DNA from: Desulfobacterales bacterium
Lineage (GTDB): Bacteria; Desulfobacterota; Desulfobacteria; Desulfobacterales; UBA11574
DNA length: 21,753 bases
NCBI GenBank assembly: GCA_012974475.1
Contig: JAAXQD010000189.1
Span: 1 to 21,753 of the forward strand
Direction of reading: 5' to 3'
In this document: positions 7,895 through 16,038 of the stretch, piece by piece
Layout: each line of letters begins with the position of its first letter
Position numbering within the stretch: position 1 is the first letter of the stretch
The notes under the pieces: model-generated
What the model saw: only the letters and a program-made list of their open reading frames with translations
What the model was told of the DNA's origin: nothing
Databases searched by the model: none
Made by a program: the position numbers and the translations under genes

Positions 7895-8580
7895 ACGATT
7901 TTGAATGTACAAACAACAGAAACTTAAAGGAACCGCCCCAGAAACCGGCCGTTAAACCCCAACGCATTCTGGTTTTTCAGCAAAATGGAAGCGGTGAAAA
8001 AAAAGTAGAGGGCATCCGGCAATTCGGTGACGGCCTTTTTGAAATTGACATCGTATCCATCAATGTGTCTCTGCCGCCAATTATCGACGATGCCGGCGAA
8101 TACATCCCACAGGATATCCGTACAGATCTGGTTCTGGATTATTTGAAACATCCGGACCTTTCTTTTGACCTTTCCATGGTGTGTCAGAGCAAAAAGATAC
8201 CGGTGGTGGCCTCGGGGAAAAAATTGCGGGTCAAAGGGACGTTTACACCTCCCACCTGATGCGGCCTCTCCCGGCAGGTCTGCCTGGGCCGTTATGGAGA
8301 CATGTTTGGAACCCCGGAGTTTGCCGTAAAGGTTGTCCAAGGAAATATCCACAAAATCAAGGTGCTGCGGGGGGCGCCCTGCGGCGCAACCTGGGAGGCG
8401 GCCATGCGCGTTAAAGACCTTCCTGCAGAAGAAGCTCTGGTGCGCATCGGCCTCGATGTACAATACTTCTGCGTGGCAAACCCTTCGGGCTGGGACCCCA
8501 TCTCAGGTAAAAGTCCGGTGCATATGGCCGGCGAATTTCATAAAGCAGCGCTCAAAAAGGCCCTTAAGCAGAACTTTTAA
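7891..8580 (+). CDS. DUF166-family protein, probable selenoprotein (in-frame UGA at codon 123)
   Basis: The product resembles the DUF166 family (PF02593, sometimes labelled thymidylate synthase-like; function not established). Residues 1-122 contain RILVFQQNGSGEKKV, VSLPPIIDDAGEYIPQDI and an aspartate-rich region, then reach FTPPT. A TGA follows (8257-8259), and the same frame continues CGLSRQVCLGRYGD and on through KVLRGAPCGATWEAA, a strongly family-like block, to the TAA at 8578-8580. Total length with readthrough is 229 residues, with U123 next to C124 and another Cys at 131. Sequence just after the TGA folds into a SECIS-like hairpin (separate entry). Neither half alone is a complete domain, and no frame change is needed, so decoding as selenocysteine is preferred over a nonsense mutation. 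It is translationally coupled to the ABC-F gene and overlaps the convergent activator gene by 17 bases. Confidence 0.8.
8257..8291 (+). promoter_or_regulatory. Bacterial SECIS element with its UGA codon
   Basis: After the UGA (8257-8259) lies a hairpin with stem GGCA (8273-8276) and TGCC (8281-8284) closing the four-base loop GGTC (8277-8280). It is extended by CCC (8270-8272) with GGG (8286-8288), leaving T8285 bulged, and by CGG (8262-8264) with CCG (8289-8291). An alternative lower stem pairs CGGCC with GGCCG. The apex GCAGGTCTGC is the same as I recall for the E. coli fdhF SECIS, and the first loop G is 18 bases after the UGA (19 in fdhF). A G at the start of a small apical loop is the known requirement for SelB binding. 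Confidence 0.8.
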
Positions 8581-9556
8581 TGCGCTTGCTCAACGCCTGT
8601 CGCGAAATCCCTAACATATTGGCCGCAAGGGTCTGGTTGCCATTGGCCCGTTTCATCGCCTCTGTCGCAAGCATCCGGGTGGCTTGCTTTATGGTGGGCA
8701 GTTTCTCTCCGAAGATAACGGGCAGAGAATTTTCCGGTTCGCCTTCTGTGATGTCTTTCAAGTTCTCTTGGGCTCGGGTTATATGCAGCTTGAACGAATC
8801 CAAAGAGAGCATTTTAGCGACATGGATACTTACGGCATCATGAATCATGGACTCCAGCTCTCTCACATTCCCGGGAAAAGAATATGTAGCCAACAGCTCA
8901 TACAATTCCTTTGGCGGCGTCGGAACTTTTTTCTGGAGTGCCGCTGCGGATTTTTCCAGAAAATGACGCACCAAAAGCGGAATATCGTCCGTGCGCTCGC
9001 GCAAAGAGGGCATATGAATATGATGCGTTCTGAGCCTAAAGTTAAGGTCTTTTCGAAACTTGTCTTTTCTCTGAAGCGACCAGAGATTTTCATTGGTGGA
9101 CGCCACAATACGAACACTGGTCTGCTCGACCTCATCCTGTCCCAGTGGCAGGTATTCTCCTTCTTGGAGGAGTCGCAGCAATTTTATTTGAGACGCAGGG
9201 TTCAAGTCGCCGATCTCATCCAGAAAAAGGGTTCCGCCCACCGCCCGATCTATTAAACCCTTGCGTTCCTGTTCAGCACCCGTAAAGGCCCCTTTGATAT
9301 GCCCGAAAAGGGTATCTGAAAATACGTTGTCGTCAAGTCCGGCTACATTAACCGCTACGAAACGTCCTTTAAGCTTGCTGAGTGTATGAATCGATCGTGC
9401 AATCAACTCTTTGCCCACCCCGGTCTCTCCGGTGATGAGAATCGGTTGAGACGACGGTGCAACCGACTCAATGTATTTAAAAACCAAGAGCACTCTTTCG
9501 TTGTGGGTGATGATCTCTGAAAAAACCCGGGGGTTTTCAAGAGCGATTTTGACCAT
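8564..9556 (-). CDS. Sigma-54-dependent transcriptional activator (AAA+ plus Fis-type HTH, no sensor domain)
   Basis: A bacterial enhancer-binding protein that remodels sigma-54 RNA polymerase using ATP. The AAA+ core fills residues about 15-250: Walker A GETGVGKE (43-50), the sigma-54 contact loop GAFTGA (89-94), Walker B GGTLFLDEIGDL (107-118), sensor I RIVASTNENLW and the FRLRTHHIHMPSLRERTDDI segment. The end is a Fis-type helix-turn-helix, LAANMLGISRQALSKRI. No receiver, GAF or PAS domain precedes the core, as in PspF. The ATG at 9554-9556 has GGAGG nine bases before it and an in-frame TAG directly upstream. However, a neighbouring frame open from a GTG at 9648 could add about 30 residues if one base were inserted (see findings). 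Its target is unknown; no clear -24/-12 promoter was spotted nearby. It converges on the DUF166 gene. Confidence 0.88.
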   Translation of the reverse strand: MVKIALENPRVFSEIITHNERVLLVFKYIESVAPSSQPILITGETGVGKELIARSIHTLSKLKGRFVAVNVAGLDDNVFSDTLFGHIKGAFTGAEQERKGLIDRAVGGTLFLDEIGDLNPASQIKLLRLLQEGEYLPLGQDEVEQTSVRIVASTNENLWSLQRKDKFRKDLNFRLRTHHIHMPSLRERTDDIPLLVRHFLEKSAAALQKKVPTPPKELYELLATYSFPGNVRELESMIHDAVSIHVAKMLSLDSFKLHITRAQENLKDITEGEPENSLPVIFGEKLPTIKQATRMLATEAMKRANGNQTLAANMLGISRQALSKRIKSSA

Positions 9557-9876
9557 CTAAAAGATCCTCCCATGTCGGGTTGCTGAACAGAACGTTTAAA
9601 TCCATCTTCGCGGAATACAATCGATGGGCGACGCAATATATTTACCACCGATGTAGATGCGGCTTTTCTTTATGATATTCTACGCTTATATTTGATTAGC
9701 ATATGAGAAAAAGAAGTTCAAATGTTTTGTTTCGGTTTTCCATGTTACTTGACACACACCCCGCTTCTTTCTATTTTGAATTCTATACGGCAAAGACTCC
9801 CACGGACCTGGGTCCGGAGCACTTGCGAAACAAAGCATCCCGCCGCAAGCGGCAGGGTAAAAAAACCAAATAAAAA
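9557..9876. other. Divergent intergenic region between the activator gene and hrpA
   Basis: A 320-base gap holding the hrpA promoter (9749-9777) and its leader. The leader contains two small hairpins: CGGACC (9803-9808) with GGTCCG (9811-9816), and GCCG (9842-9845) with CGGC (9850-9853). The second lies just before the purine-rich run preceding the hrpA ATG. The left third, read on the minus strand, carries the open frame discussed with the activator gene. No clear promoter for the activator was identified. Confidence 0.5.
9749..9777 (+). promoter_or_regulatory. Sigma-70-type promoter for hrpA
   Basis: A perfect TTGACA (9749-9754) is followed, after 17 bases, by TATTTT (9772-9777), four of six to the -10 consensus. 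Transcription would begin near 9784, giving a leader of about 90 bases with two hairpins ahead of the ATG at 9877. Confidence 0.65.
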
Positions 9877-12800
9877 ATGTTAAAAAAAATCGATTCCCTT
9901 TTATCCGAAGCCCTGACTGCAGACAGGCATAACATCCGGCGTGAAATCAAGCGCATTAAACGATGGTCGGCGAAGTCGCCGTCTGATGAACGCATAAACA
10001 AACGGCTGGTCGGTCTTGAAAAAAAGCTTCAAACATCTGCAAAAAAAAGATTGTGGCGCCAAGCAAACCGGCCCGAACCCGTCTACAACGAAGCCCTCCC
10101 CATCCTGGCCAAAAAAGACCAAATAATAGGGTCGATCTCGAAGAATCAGGTGATCATCATATCGGGTGAGACCGGTTCCGGAAAGACCACCCAGATACCG
10201 AAATTCTGCCTTGCCGCAGGCCGCGGAATCGATGGAAAAATCGGCTGCACCCAGCCCAGAAGAATTGCCGCGGTGACCGTTTCAAAACGCATCGCCGAAG
10301 AACTCGGAGAAAAGTTGGGCAGGTCCGTGGGGTATAAAATCCGCTTCAAAGATAAAACCAGCCCCAACGCTTTTATCAAGATCATGACCGACGGCATCCT
10401 CCTGGCCGAAACCCAAAGCGACCCATATCTGAATGAATACGATACCCTCATCGTCGATGAAGCCCATGAGCGAAGCCTCAATATCGATTTTATCCTGGGA
10501 ATTTTAAAGACCCTTTTAAAACAAAGAAAAGATCTTAAACTGATCATCACCTCTGCCACCATCGATACGGAAAAATTTTCAAAGGCCTTTGACAATGCGC
10601 CCGTAATCGAAGTGTCCGGCCGCATGTATCCGGTTGAACTACAGTATTCCCCAATGGAACCAAAATCCGAGGAAAACGACGATCCGAGCCATATCGAAAT
10701 GGCGGTCCGAGCCATGGGCAGACTCTTGAACCAAACCGGCACCGGGGATATTCTCGTCTTCATGCCCACAGAACAGGATATTCGTGAAACCTGTGAGCTC
10801 ATTAACGGGAGAAAATACAAAAATACGGTCATTTTTCCGCTGTTTGCCAGGCTTGCTGCGTCTGAGCAGTCGCGGGTTTTTTCGAATATTTCGGCCAGAA
10901 AGATCATTGTGGCAACCAATATCGCCGAAACGTCATTAACCATACCCGGCATTAAATATGTCATCGATTCGGGGCTTGCACGGATATCCCGATACACCCC
11001 GAAATCAAGAACCACCGCCCTTCCGGTAACGGCCATATCAAAAAGCAGTGCCGATCAGCGCAAAGGAAGATGCGGCCGGGTGGAAAACGGGGTGTGCATC
11101 CGACTTTATTCCGAAGAAGACTTCGAGAATCGACCGCTTTTTACCCCGCCCGAGATTTTAAGAGCCAACCTTGCAGAGGTCATCCTGAGAATGACCGCCC
11201 TTAAACTCGGCGATATGTCGGATTTTCCCTTTATCGACAAGCCGGCATCAAAAAGCATCCAAGACGGCCTCGACCTTCTCTACGAACTCGACGCCATCCT
11301 TCCGGAATCAAGCCAAAAAACAAAAAAGAAGCAAAGACGCCTTTCGCTCACGGAAAAGGGCCGTCTGATGGCCAAACTTCCGGTGGACCCCAGATTGTCC
11401 AGAATGCTTATGGAAGCTCAGATCCAAGGATGCCTGAAAGAGATGACGGTCATTGCTTCCGCCCTGAGTGTTCAGGACCCCAGGGAACGGCCCGCCGAAA
11501 AAGCGGAAGCGGCGGATCGCGCCCAAAAAGTATTTCACGATCCTTTTTCTGATTTTATCACACTTTTCAATATCTGGAAAAATTATCATCAAACCTGGGA
11601 AAATGAAAAAACAATGGGGAGCTTGAAAAGGTTCTGCAAAACCCACTTCCTCTCTTTTAGAAGGATGCGGGAATGGCGGGATGTCCATGCCCAGCTTTCT
11701 GAGGTTCTCAAAGAATACGGTTTGGAAAACAATAAACATCGGGCCGAAAAGACCCGGGTCGCAAACAACACATCGCCCCAAATCCCGGACCCCGAACCTT
11801 CCGCAAAAGACATGGGATTCAGCCCTCTTTACACGGCCGTCCACACATCGATTTTGAGCGGTTTTCTCTCCAACATCGCCATGAAAAAAGAAGAAAATGT
11901 CTTTCATGGGACCAAAGGAAAAGAGGTGATGATCTTTCCAGGATCGACGCTGTTTAACCGTTCAAAAAGATGGATTGTGGCGGCCGAACTGGTGGAGACG
12001 TCACGACTGTTTGCCAGAACCTGCGCAAATATCGACAGCGCGTGGTTGGAAAAACTCGGGGGGAGCCTGTGCAAATATACGTATCTTCATCCACATTGGG
12101 AGAGAAAAAGGGGCGAGGTTGTGGCAAGCGAGCAGGTCAGCCTTTTTGGTCTCATTATTATCCCCAGTCGGCCGGTCTCCTATGGCAGAATCAATCCCGA
12201 TCACGCAGCGGAAATTTTTATTCAAAGCGCACTGATCGAAGGTGACGTCCAAAAAAAACTTCCGTTTATGCTTCACAATCAGAATCTCGTCGATGACGTC
12301 AGGAATATGGAAGACCGGATCAGAAGAAGGGATGTTCTGGTGGATGATGCAGACCTGTTCGAATTTTACAGAAAAAGGCTCCGGGAATGTTATGACATAA
12401 GAACCCTGACCCGGCTGTTAAAACAAAAGGAACAGGACCGTTTTCTCCGAATGAAACCCGAAGACATCGCCCGCTATCGTCCGGATGAAAAAGAACTGTC
12501 TCAGTTCCCGAGCAGCATCGATCTCGGGGACCGCAGTTTTGACTGTACCTACAGATTTGAACCCGGGGAAACCGATGATGGTGTTACCATTCGCATACCC
12601 TCCTCTTCGGCCCACTCGGTTCCACCGGAATCCATCGACTGGCCGGTGCCCGGGCTCTACAGGGAAAAAATAACCGCCCTCGTTAAAGGTCTTCCCAAAA
12701 TATTTCGGAAAAGACTGGTCCCTGTATCGAATACGGTGGATGTCATCGTCGCTGAAATGCCAAAAACCAAAAGCGCTATGATCACAGCGCTGGGGGATTT

Positions 12801-13905
12801 CATATACACCCGCTTTGGCGTCGACGTTCCCGCATCGGCCTGGCCGGATGATCGTTTGCCGGATCACCTGAAAATGCGCGTATCGATTACAGGTCCAAAA
12901 GGTGAGGAAATCTGCTCTGGCAGGAACCCGGCGATTTTAAGCCGGCGCATTTCCAACACCGCCGAAACCGGTGAATCAAGGGAAATGAAATCTGCCAGAA
13001 AAAACTGGGAAAGAACCGGCATAACCCGCTGGGACTTTCCGGATCTGCCTGAAAGCCTTGTAATAAGAGGCAAAAACCGGACCCAATGGCTTGTTTATCC
13101 GGGCCTTCAAACCACCGACGGAAAGGAAAAAAGCGTAAACTTGCGCCTTTCTCGAAACACGGAAAATGCCCTGGCATCTCACAAAAAAGGTGTTGCCGCC
13201 CTTTTCGCCTTTCATCTTTCAAAGGACTTGAGTTTTTTAAAAAAAGCCCTGGCACTCCCAAAGAATATGCGTAAAAAGGCCGATTATTTCGGCGGAGCGA
13301 AACGCTTTGAAGAACGGATGTATCAACGTATGATCCACCGGCTGTTCCGTGGGAACATCAGATCCAAAGCGGCCTTTTACGCCCATGCCGAATCTGTAGC
13401 GCCGATCATGCTGTCCAAAGGTCGGGAATTTGCAAATCTAAGCGTCTCTGTTCTCGAGGCGTATCACGAAACCAGAACCGTTTTCTACAACCTTGAAACC
13501 GCCCACAGAGCCAACCGCGGGGTCCTGGAATTTTTAGAGGGCCAAAGAGCGGAACTGTCCAGGCTGGTGCCGGATACGTTTATGGATCTTTACGATACGG
13601 ACCGGCTGATTCACCTGCCCAGATACATAAAGGCTGCTGCAATACGGGCCGAGAGGGCATTGGTCAATTTCGAAAAGGACCAGACAAAGGCCCAAGAAAT
13701 TGAAATTTTTTCCCGCAGCCTCAACACGCTGTTACAAGAACTCTCGCCGGCCGTATCAGAAAGAAAAAAAGCAGCCATCGAGGCATATTTCTGGCTGATT
13801 GAAGAATATAAAGTCTCTGTTTTTGCCCAGGAGCTTAAAACACCTGTGCGGGTTTCCAAAAAACGCCTTGAAGAGACGTTAAGGGAGATCAAAAGGATGG
13901 CATAA
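9877..13905 (+). CDS. hrpA: ATP-dependent RNA helicase HrpA (DEAH box)
   Basis: A 1342-residue DEAH/RHA-family helicase, close to the length of E. coli HrpA (1300). HrpA is a cytosolic 3'-5' RNA helicase, linked to mRNA processing and to rescue of stalled or collided ribosomes. Visible motifs in order: motif I GETGSGKTTQ (about 97-106), motif Ia CTQPRRIAA, motif II VDEAHERS with DEAH at 194-197, motif III SAT (226-228), ATNIAETSLTI, and motif VI QRKGRCGR (394-401). A winged-helix and HA2-like region follows to about 560, then a Lys-rich OB-fold-like part. The last 600 residues form the DUF3418-type C-terminal region found only in HrpA proteins. The ATG at 9877 lacks a strong Shine-Dalgarno site and sits in an A-rich stretch. 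The gene seems intact and stands alone behind its own promoter. Confidence 0.93.
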   Translation: MLKKIDSLLSEALTADRHNIRREIKRIKRWSAKSPSDERINKRLVGLEKKLQTSAKKRLWRQANRPEPVYNEALPILAKKDQIIGSISKNQVIIISGETGSGKTTQIPKFCLAAGRGIDGKIGCTQPRRIAAVTVSKRIAEELGEKLGRSVGYKIRFKDKTSPNAFIKIMTDGILLAETQSDPYLNEYDTLIVDEAHERSLNIDFILGILKTLLKQRKDLKLIITSATIDTEKFSKAFDNAPVIEVSGRMYPVELQYSPMEPKSEENDDPSHIEMAVRAMGRLLNQTGTGDILVFMPTEQDIRETCELINGRKYKNTVIFPLFARLAASEQSRVFSNISARKIIVATNIAETSLTIPGIKYVIDSGLARISRYTPKSRTTALPVTAISKSSADQRKGRCGRVENGVCIRLYSEEDFENRPLFTPPEILRANLAEVILRMTALKLGDMSDFPFIDKPASKSIQDGLDLLYELDAILPESSQKTKKKQRRLSLTEKGRLMAKLPVDPRLSRMLMEAQIQGCLKEMTVIASALSVQDPRERPAEKAEAADRAQKVFHDPFSDFITLFNIWKNYHQTWENEKTMGSLKRFCKTHFLSFRRMREWRDVHAQLSEVLKEYGLENNKHRAEKTRVANNTSPQIPDPEPSAKDMGFSPLYTAVHTSILSGFLSNIAMKKEENVFHGTKGKEVMIFPGSTLFNRSKRWIVAAELVETSRLFARTCANIDSAWLEKLGGSLCKYTYLHPHWERKRGEVVASEQVSLFGLIIIPSRPVSYGRINPDHAAEIFIQSALIEGDVQKKLPFMLHNQNLVDDVRNMEDRIRRRDVLVDDADLFEFYRKRLRECYDIRTLTRLLKQKEQDRFLRMKPEDIARYRPDEKELSQFPSSIDLGDRSFDCTYRFEPGETDDGVTIRIPSSSAHSVPPESIDWPVPGLYREKITALVKGLPKIFRKRLVPVSNTVDVIVAEMPKTKSAMITALGDFIYTRFGVDVPASAWPDDRLPDHLKMRVSITGPKGEEICSGRNPAILSRRISNTAETGESREMKSARKNWERTGITRWDFPDLPESLVIRGKNRTQWLVYPGLQTTDGKEKSVNLRLSRNTENALASHKKGVAALFAFHLSKDLSFLKKALALPKNMRKKADYFGGAKRFEERMYQRMIHRLFRGNIRSKAAFYAHAESVAPIMLSKGREFANLSVSVLEAYHETRTVFYNLETAHRANRGVLEFLEGQRAELSRLVPDTFMDLYDTDRLIHLPRYIKAAAIRAERALVNFEKDQTKAQEIEIFSRSLNTLLQELSPAVSERKKAAIEAYFWLIEEYKVSVFAQELKTPVRVSKKRLEETLREIKRMA

Positions 13906-14103
13906 AGTGTCGCTCCCTTTATCTATACAAGTCTGGTGTGGGCCCTGATTTTCGGTTTTTTATTTTTTGACTATGTACCAGATATGTGTATGATTATCGG
14001 TTCAGGGACTATCATGACCGGGGGTCTCATGGTATATCATCATGAAGCCCAAACGCCGGGTGAACCGCAGCTACCAGCAAGTCGGTCTGAATCGATCAAA
14101 TAA
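13906..14103 (+). pseudogene. C-terminal remnant of an EamA/DMT-family transporter
   Basis: Directly after the hrpA stop, and in the same frame, 65 codons read SVAPFIYTSLVWALIFGFLF, then FDYVPDMCMIIGSGTIMTGG and an end MVYHHEA followed by a polar tail and TAA. This is the pattern of the last two membrane helices of EamA-type drug/metabolite transporters (APF-YT-LVWA-GFL, then VP, then G-IM--G). No start codon with a ribosome site exists, and the first eight or so helices are missing. It is therefore a truncated remnant, presumably left by a deletion or rearrangement whose left edge is the hrpA stop codon. It cannot be a functional transporter. Confidence 0.65.
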
Positions 14104-14200
14104 CTCAGATTGACCTTAGGAGTGCCGGCCAATGGAGTGGTAAATCTACCCGGAATAAAACATGAATGGGCAAGGATTTCACGAGGGAGAAAAATAAATC

Positions 14201-15103
14201 ATGAAAAAGATTCTGATGTGTGTTCCAAACATTAGCGAAGGAAAAGATCTCGATGCGGTAGAGTTGGTGGTTGATGAAGTTCGCCAGATATCAGGAGTGA
14301 CCCTTCTGGACTACTCATGGGATCAAAACCACAACCGATCGGTCCTGACCTACTTGGGGGATCCTCAGTCCGTCATTGAAGCAACCAAGAACATGGCGGC
14401 AAAGGCTCTGGAACTAATCGACATGCGCAATCACCAAGGCTCTCATCCTCGCATCGGGGCCGTGGACGTAGTGCCCTTTGTCCCGGTGAGGAACATGAAC
14501 ATCGACGAGACTGTGGCCATTGCCCACCAAGTGGGACGCTTTTTAGGCGAACAGGGAGTACATGTGTACTACTATGCCCAGGCCAGTGACAAGCCGGAAA
14601 GGACCACCCCCTCCTCGGTGCGCAAGGGCCAGTACGAAGGTCTCAAGGATCGGCTAAAAGACCCGACATGGTATCCGGACAAGGGCCCGACCGAATTTAA
14701 TCCACGGGCGGGGGCCACCGCCTTAGGCGTGCGCATGCCCCTTATCGCTTTCAACGTGAATTTGCACACCACAGATGTGTCCATCGCAGAGCAAATCGCC
14801 AAGGCTGTGCGCCGAATCAGCGGCGGTTACCAATTCGTCCGGGCAATGGGCCTGTCGTTGGAAGGTCAGGATCTGGCACAGGTGTCTATGGATCTGGACA
14901 ACTATATAAAAACTCCCATACACAGAGTCTTGGAGACTGTGCGATGTGAAGCGGCCCGTTACGGAGTCAGCGTAGCCGGATGTGAGTTCATAGGACCGGT
15001 GCCTCTGGCCGCTTTGGAAGAATGTATCCGGTTTTACGTGCAGGCTCATGATTTCTCCGTGGACCAGGTCATCGAAAACAGCCTGCTGAGTCTGATAGAC
15101 TGA
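14201..15103 (+). CDS. ftcD: Glutamate formimidoyltransferase (FTCD N-terminal type)
   Basis: Transfers the formimino group of N-formimino-L-glutamate to tetrahydrofolate (EC 2.1.2.5), linking histidine breakdown to one-carbon metabolism in the cytosol. The 300-residue protein covers the formiminotransferase N- and C-subdomains and lacks the cyclodeaminase part, so it is the monofunctional bacterial form. Seen: CVPNISEGKD at the start, DQNHNRSVLTYLG, and NHQGSHPRIGAVDVVPFVPV with H82, equivalent to the catalytic His82 of the mammalian enzyme (from memory). Also GPTEFNPRAGATALGVR and LIAFNVNL. GAGGGAG (14183-14189) lies 11 bases before the ATG. No hut genes or cyclodeaminase gene are near. It sits between an EamA remnant and a frameshifted gene, so it may belong to an imported or eroding patch. 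Confidence 0.9.
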   Translation: MKKILMCVPNISEGKDLDAVELVVDEVRQISGVTLLDYSWDQNHNRSVLTYLGDPQSVIEATKNMAAKALELIDMRNHQGSHPRIGAVDVVPFVPVRNMNIDETVAIAHQVGRFLGEQGVHVYYYAQASDKPERTTPSSVRKGQYEGLKDRLKDPTWYPDKGPTEFNPRAGATALGVRMPLIAFNVNLHTTDVSIAEQIAKAVRRISGGYQFVRAMGLSLEGQDLAQVSMDLDNYIKTPIHRVLETVRCEAARYGVSVAGCEFIGPVPLAALEECIRFYVQAHDFSVDQVIENSLLSLID

Positions 15104-15246
15104 TTTTAGTTGCACTCATTACCGGAAAAAGACCTCGAGCCCACTATTTTGTTTAATGTTCCGATTTGGAAATGGATGAAAAACCCTCACTTTTGACAAT
15201 GGTATTAAACTGTAACCCTGCCTGTTGAAAAAGGAAAGAGGATATA

Positions 15247-15737
15247 ATGACCACCCACAATAATAGGCCCTTAACCAAGCGCATAGAAGAAAGATCAGAG
15301 GAACTTACACCGTTAGGTCGACAAATGGTTGACTACCTTATGCGCAATCCTAATGATCTATTACGCCTGGCCAAGCTGGTTCGGTTGCAGGACAGAGATT
15401 TAATTGTCATAGCGGACAGTCGGAACTGCCCGCTGTTCCAGTTTACAGACCATTACCTGTCCGTCCCATGCCAACACTTCCCTATTGTTGGAAGCCCCAG
15501 CGCTTTATCCTGCGTGGTGGACCGGGATGAACCTGCTTCGCAGGAACTGGCGATCGTCTCTGCAGGATTAGCCAAGGGGAAATGGCCCAAAAATTCCACG
15601 ACTGTGCCAAGCGATGCCTGAACGAACCGGAGATCGGAGAGCTTTACAAACGTCTCATAAATCTGGAGCAGGAGAAGATACGCGACATCGTCGCTCTGAT
15701 CCGCACCAAAGATAGGTCAGGAGCTACCCTCGCGTGA
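15247..15737 (+). pseudogene. Unrecognised gene broken by an apparent one-base frameshift
   Basis: The first frame begins at an ATG with GGAAAGAGG about six bases upstream. It encodes a charged helical start (KRIEERSEELTPLGRQMVDY), then DRDLIVIADSRNCPLFQF and further hydrophobic strands, and reaches SAGLAKG before ending in KWPKNSTTVPSDA. One extra base in the G4 run at 15576-15579 would instead continue AKGEMAQKFHDCAKRCLNEP and an amphipathic helical tail, ELYKRLINLEQEKIRDIVAL, ending at the TGA at 15735-15737. That gives about 163 residues. The tail looks far more protein-like than the in-frame end. Cysteines occur in the middle and tail. Family not recognised. It follows the formimidoyltransferase by 143 bases in the same direction and may be co-transcribed. 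Confidence 0.5.
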
Positions 15738-16038
15738 GCGGCGAGGTAGGATAACTATGACAATTATGCTCCAAATACTACCTGTTAAATACAATTTAGT
15801 TGGAGAAGATGGCTTGAGAATTCAAGGGTTCCCCGATGAGTTGCATCAATCTCTGTTAAGGCATGCTTCATAATATATCAACTCGAACGGTCTTCTGTCC
15901 TTTGTTGATTCGACCTGGCCCTTATTGTGCTGCTTTCACCCGGTTAAATGCGTTATATTCCTCACTATCGGGTTCCGGTGAAACAAAAGAAAATACATGG
16001 TTTAACTGGATAAACTTTGAAATATAATATTTCCGTTT
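15738..16038. other. Non-coding gap with at most one very small ORF
   Basis: Apart from the 38-codon frame at 15757-15873 (separate entry), this stretch shows no coding signal, hairpin with T-run or tRNA-like fold. The ends of the preceding frameshifted gene and of the convergent glycosyltransferase gene bound it. Confidence 0.4.
15757..15873 (+). CDS. Possible small protein of 38 residues
   Basis: An ATG preceded by AGGTAGG (15744-15750) at six bases opens a frame beginning MTIMLQILPVKYNLVGEDG and ending LHQSLLRHAS before TAA. The residue mix is plausible for a folded fragment but not recognised. It could be a genuine small gene, the truncated start of a lost gene, or chance; the good ribosome site is the only positive evidence. 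It lies 19 bases after the frameshifted gene's stop. Confidence 0.25.
   Translation: MTIMLQILPVKYNLVGEDGLRIQGFPDELHQSLLRHAS

Noticed and set aside
7924..8463. A long minus-strand open frame opposite the DUF166 gene
   Set aside because: Its composition is that of an antisense shadow, and the plus strand is explained by a recognisable family.
8181..8580. Treating the DUF166 locus as two separate genes or a frameshift
   Set aside because: Both parts lie in the same frame, the split falls inside one family-like domain, and the ATG at 8302 has no ribosome site; the TGA with its hairpin explains it better.
10146..11036. A 296-codon minus-strand open frame inside hrpA
   Set aside because: It lies entirely opposite conserved helicase motifs; a Ser/Arg-rich shadow with no ribosome site of note.
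15570..15590. Programmed -1 ribosomal frameshift after ftcD
   Set aside because: The site does not match the X XXY YYZ slippery pattern in the zero frame, and no strong downstream structure was seen.
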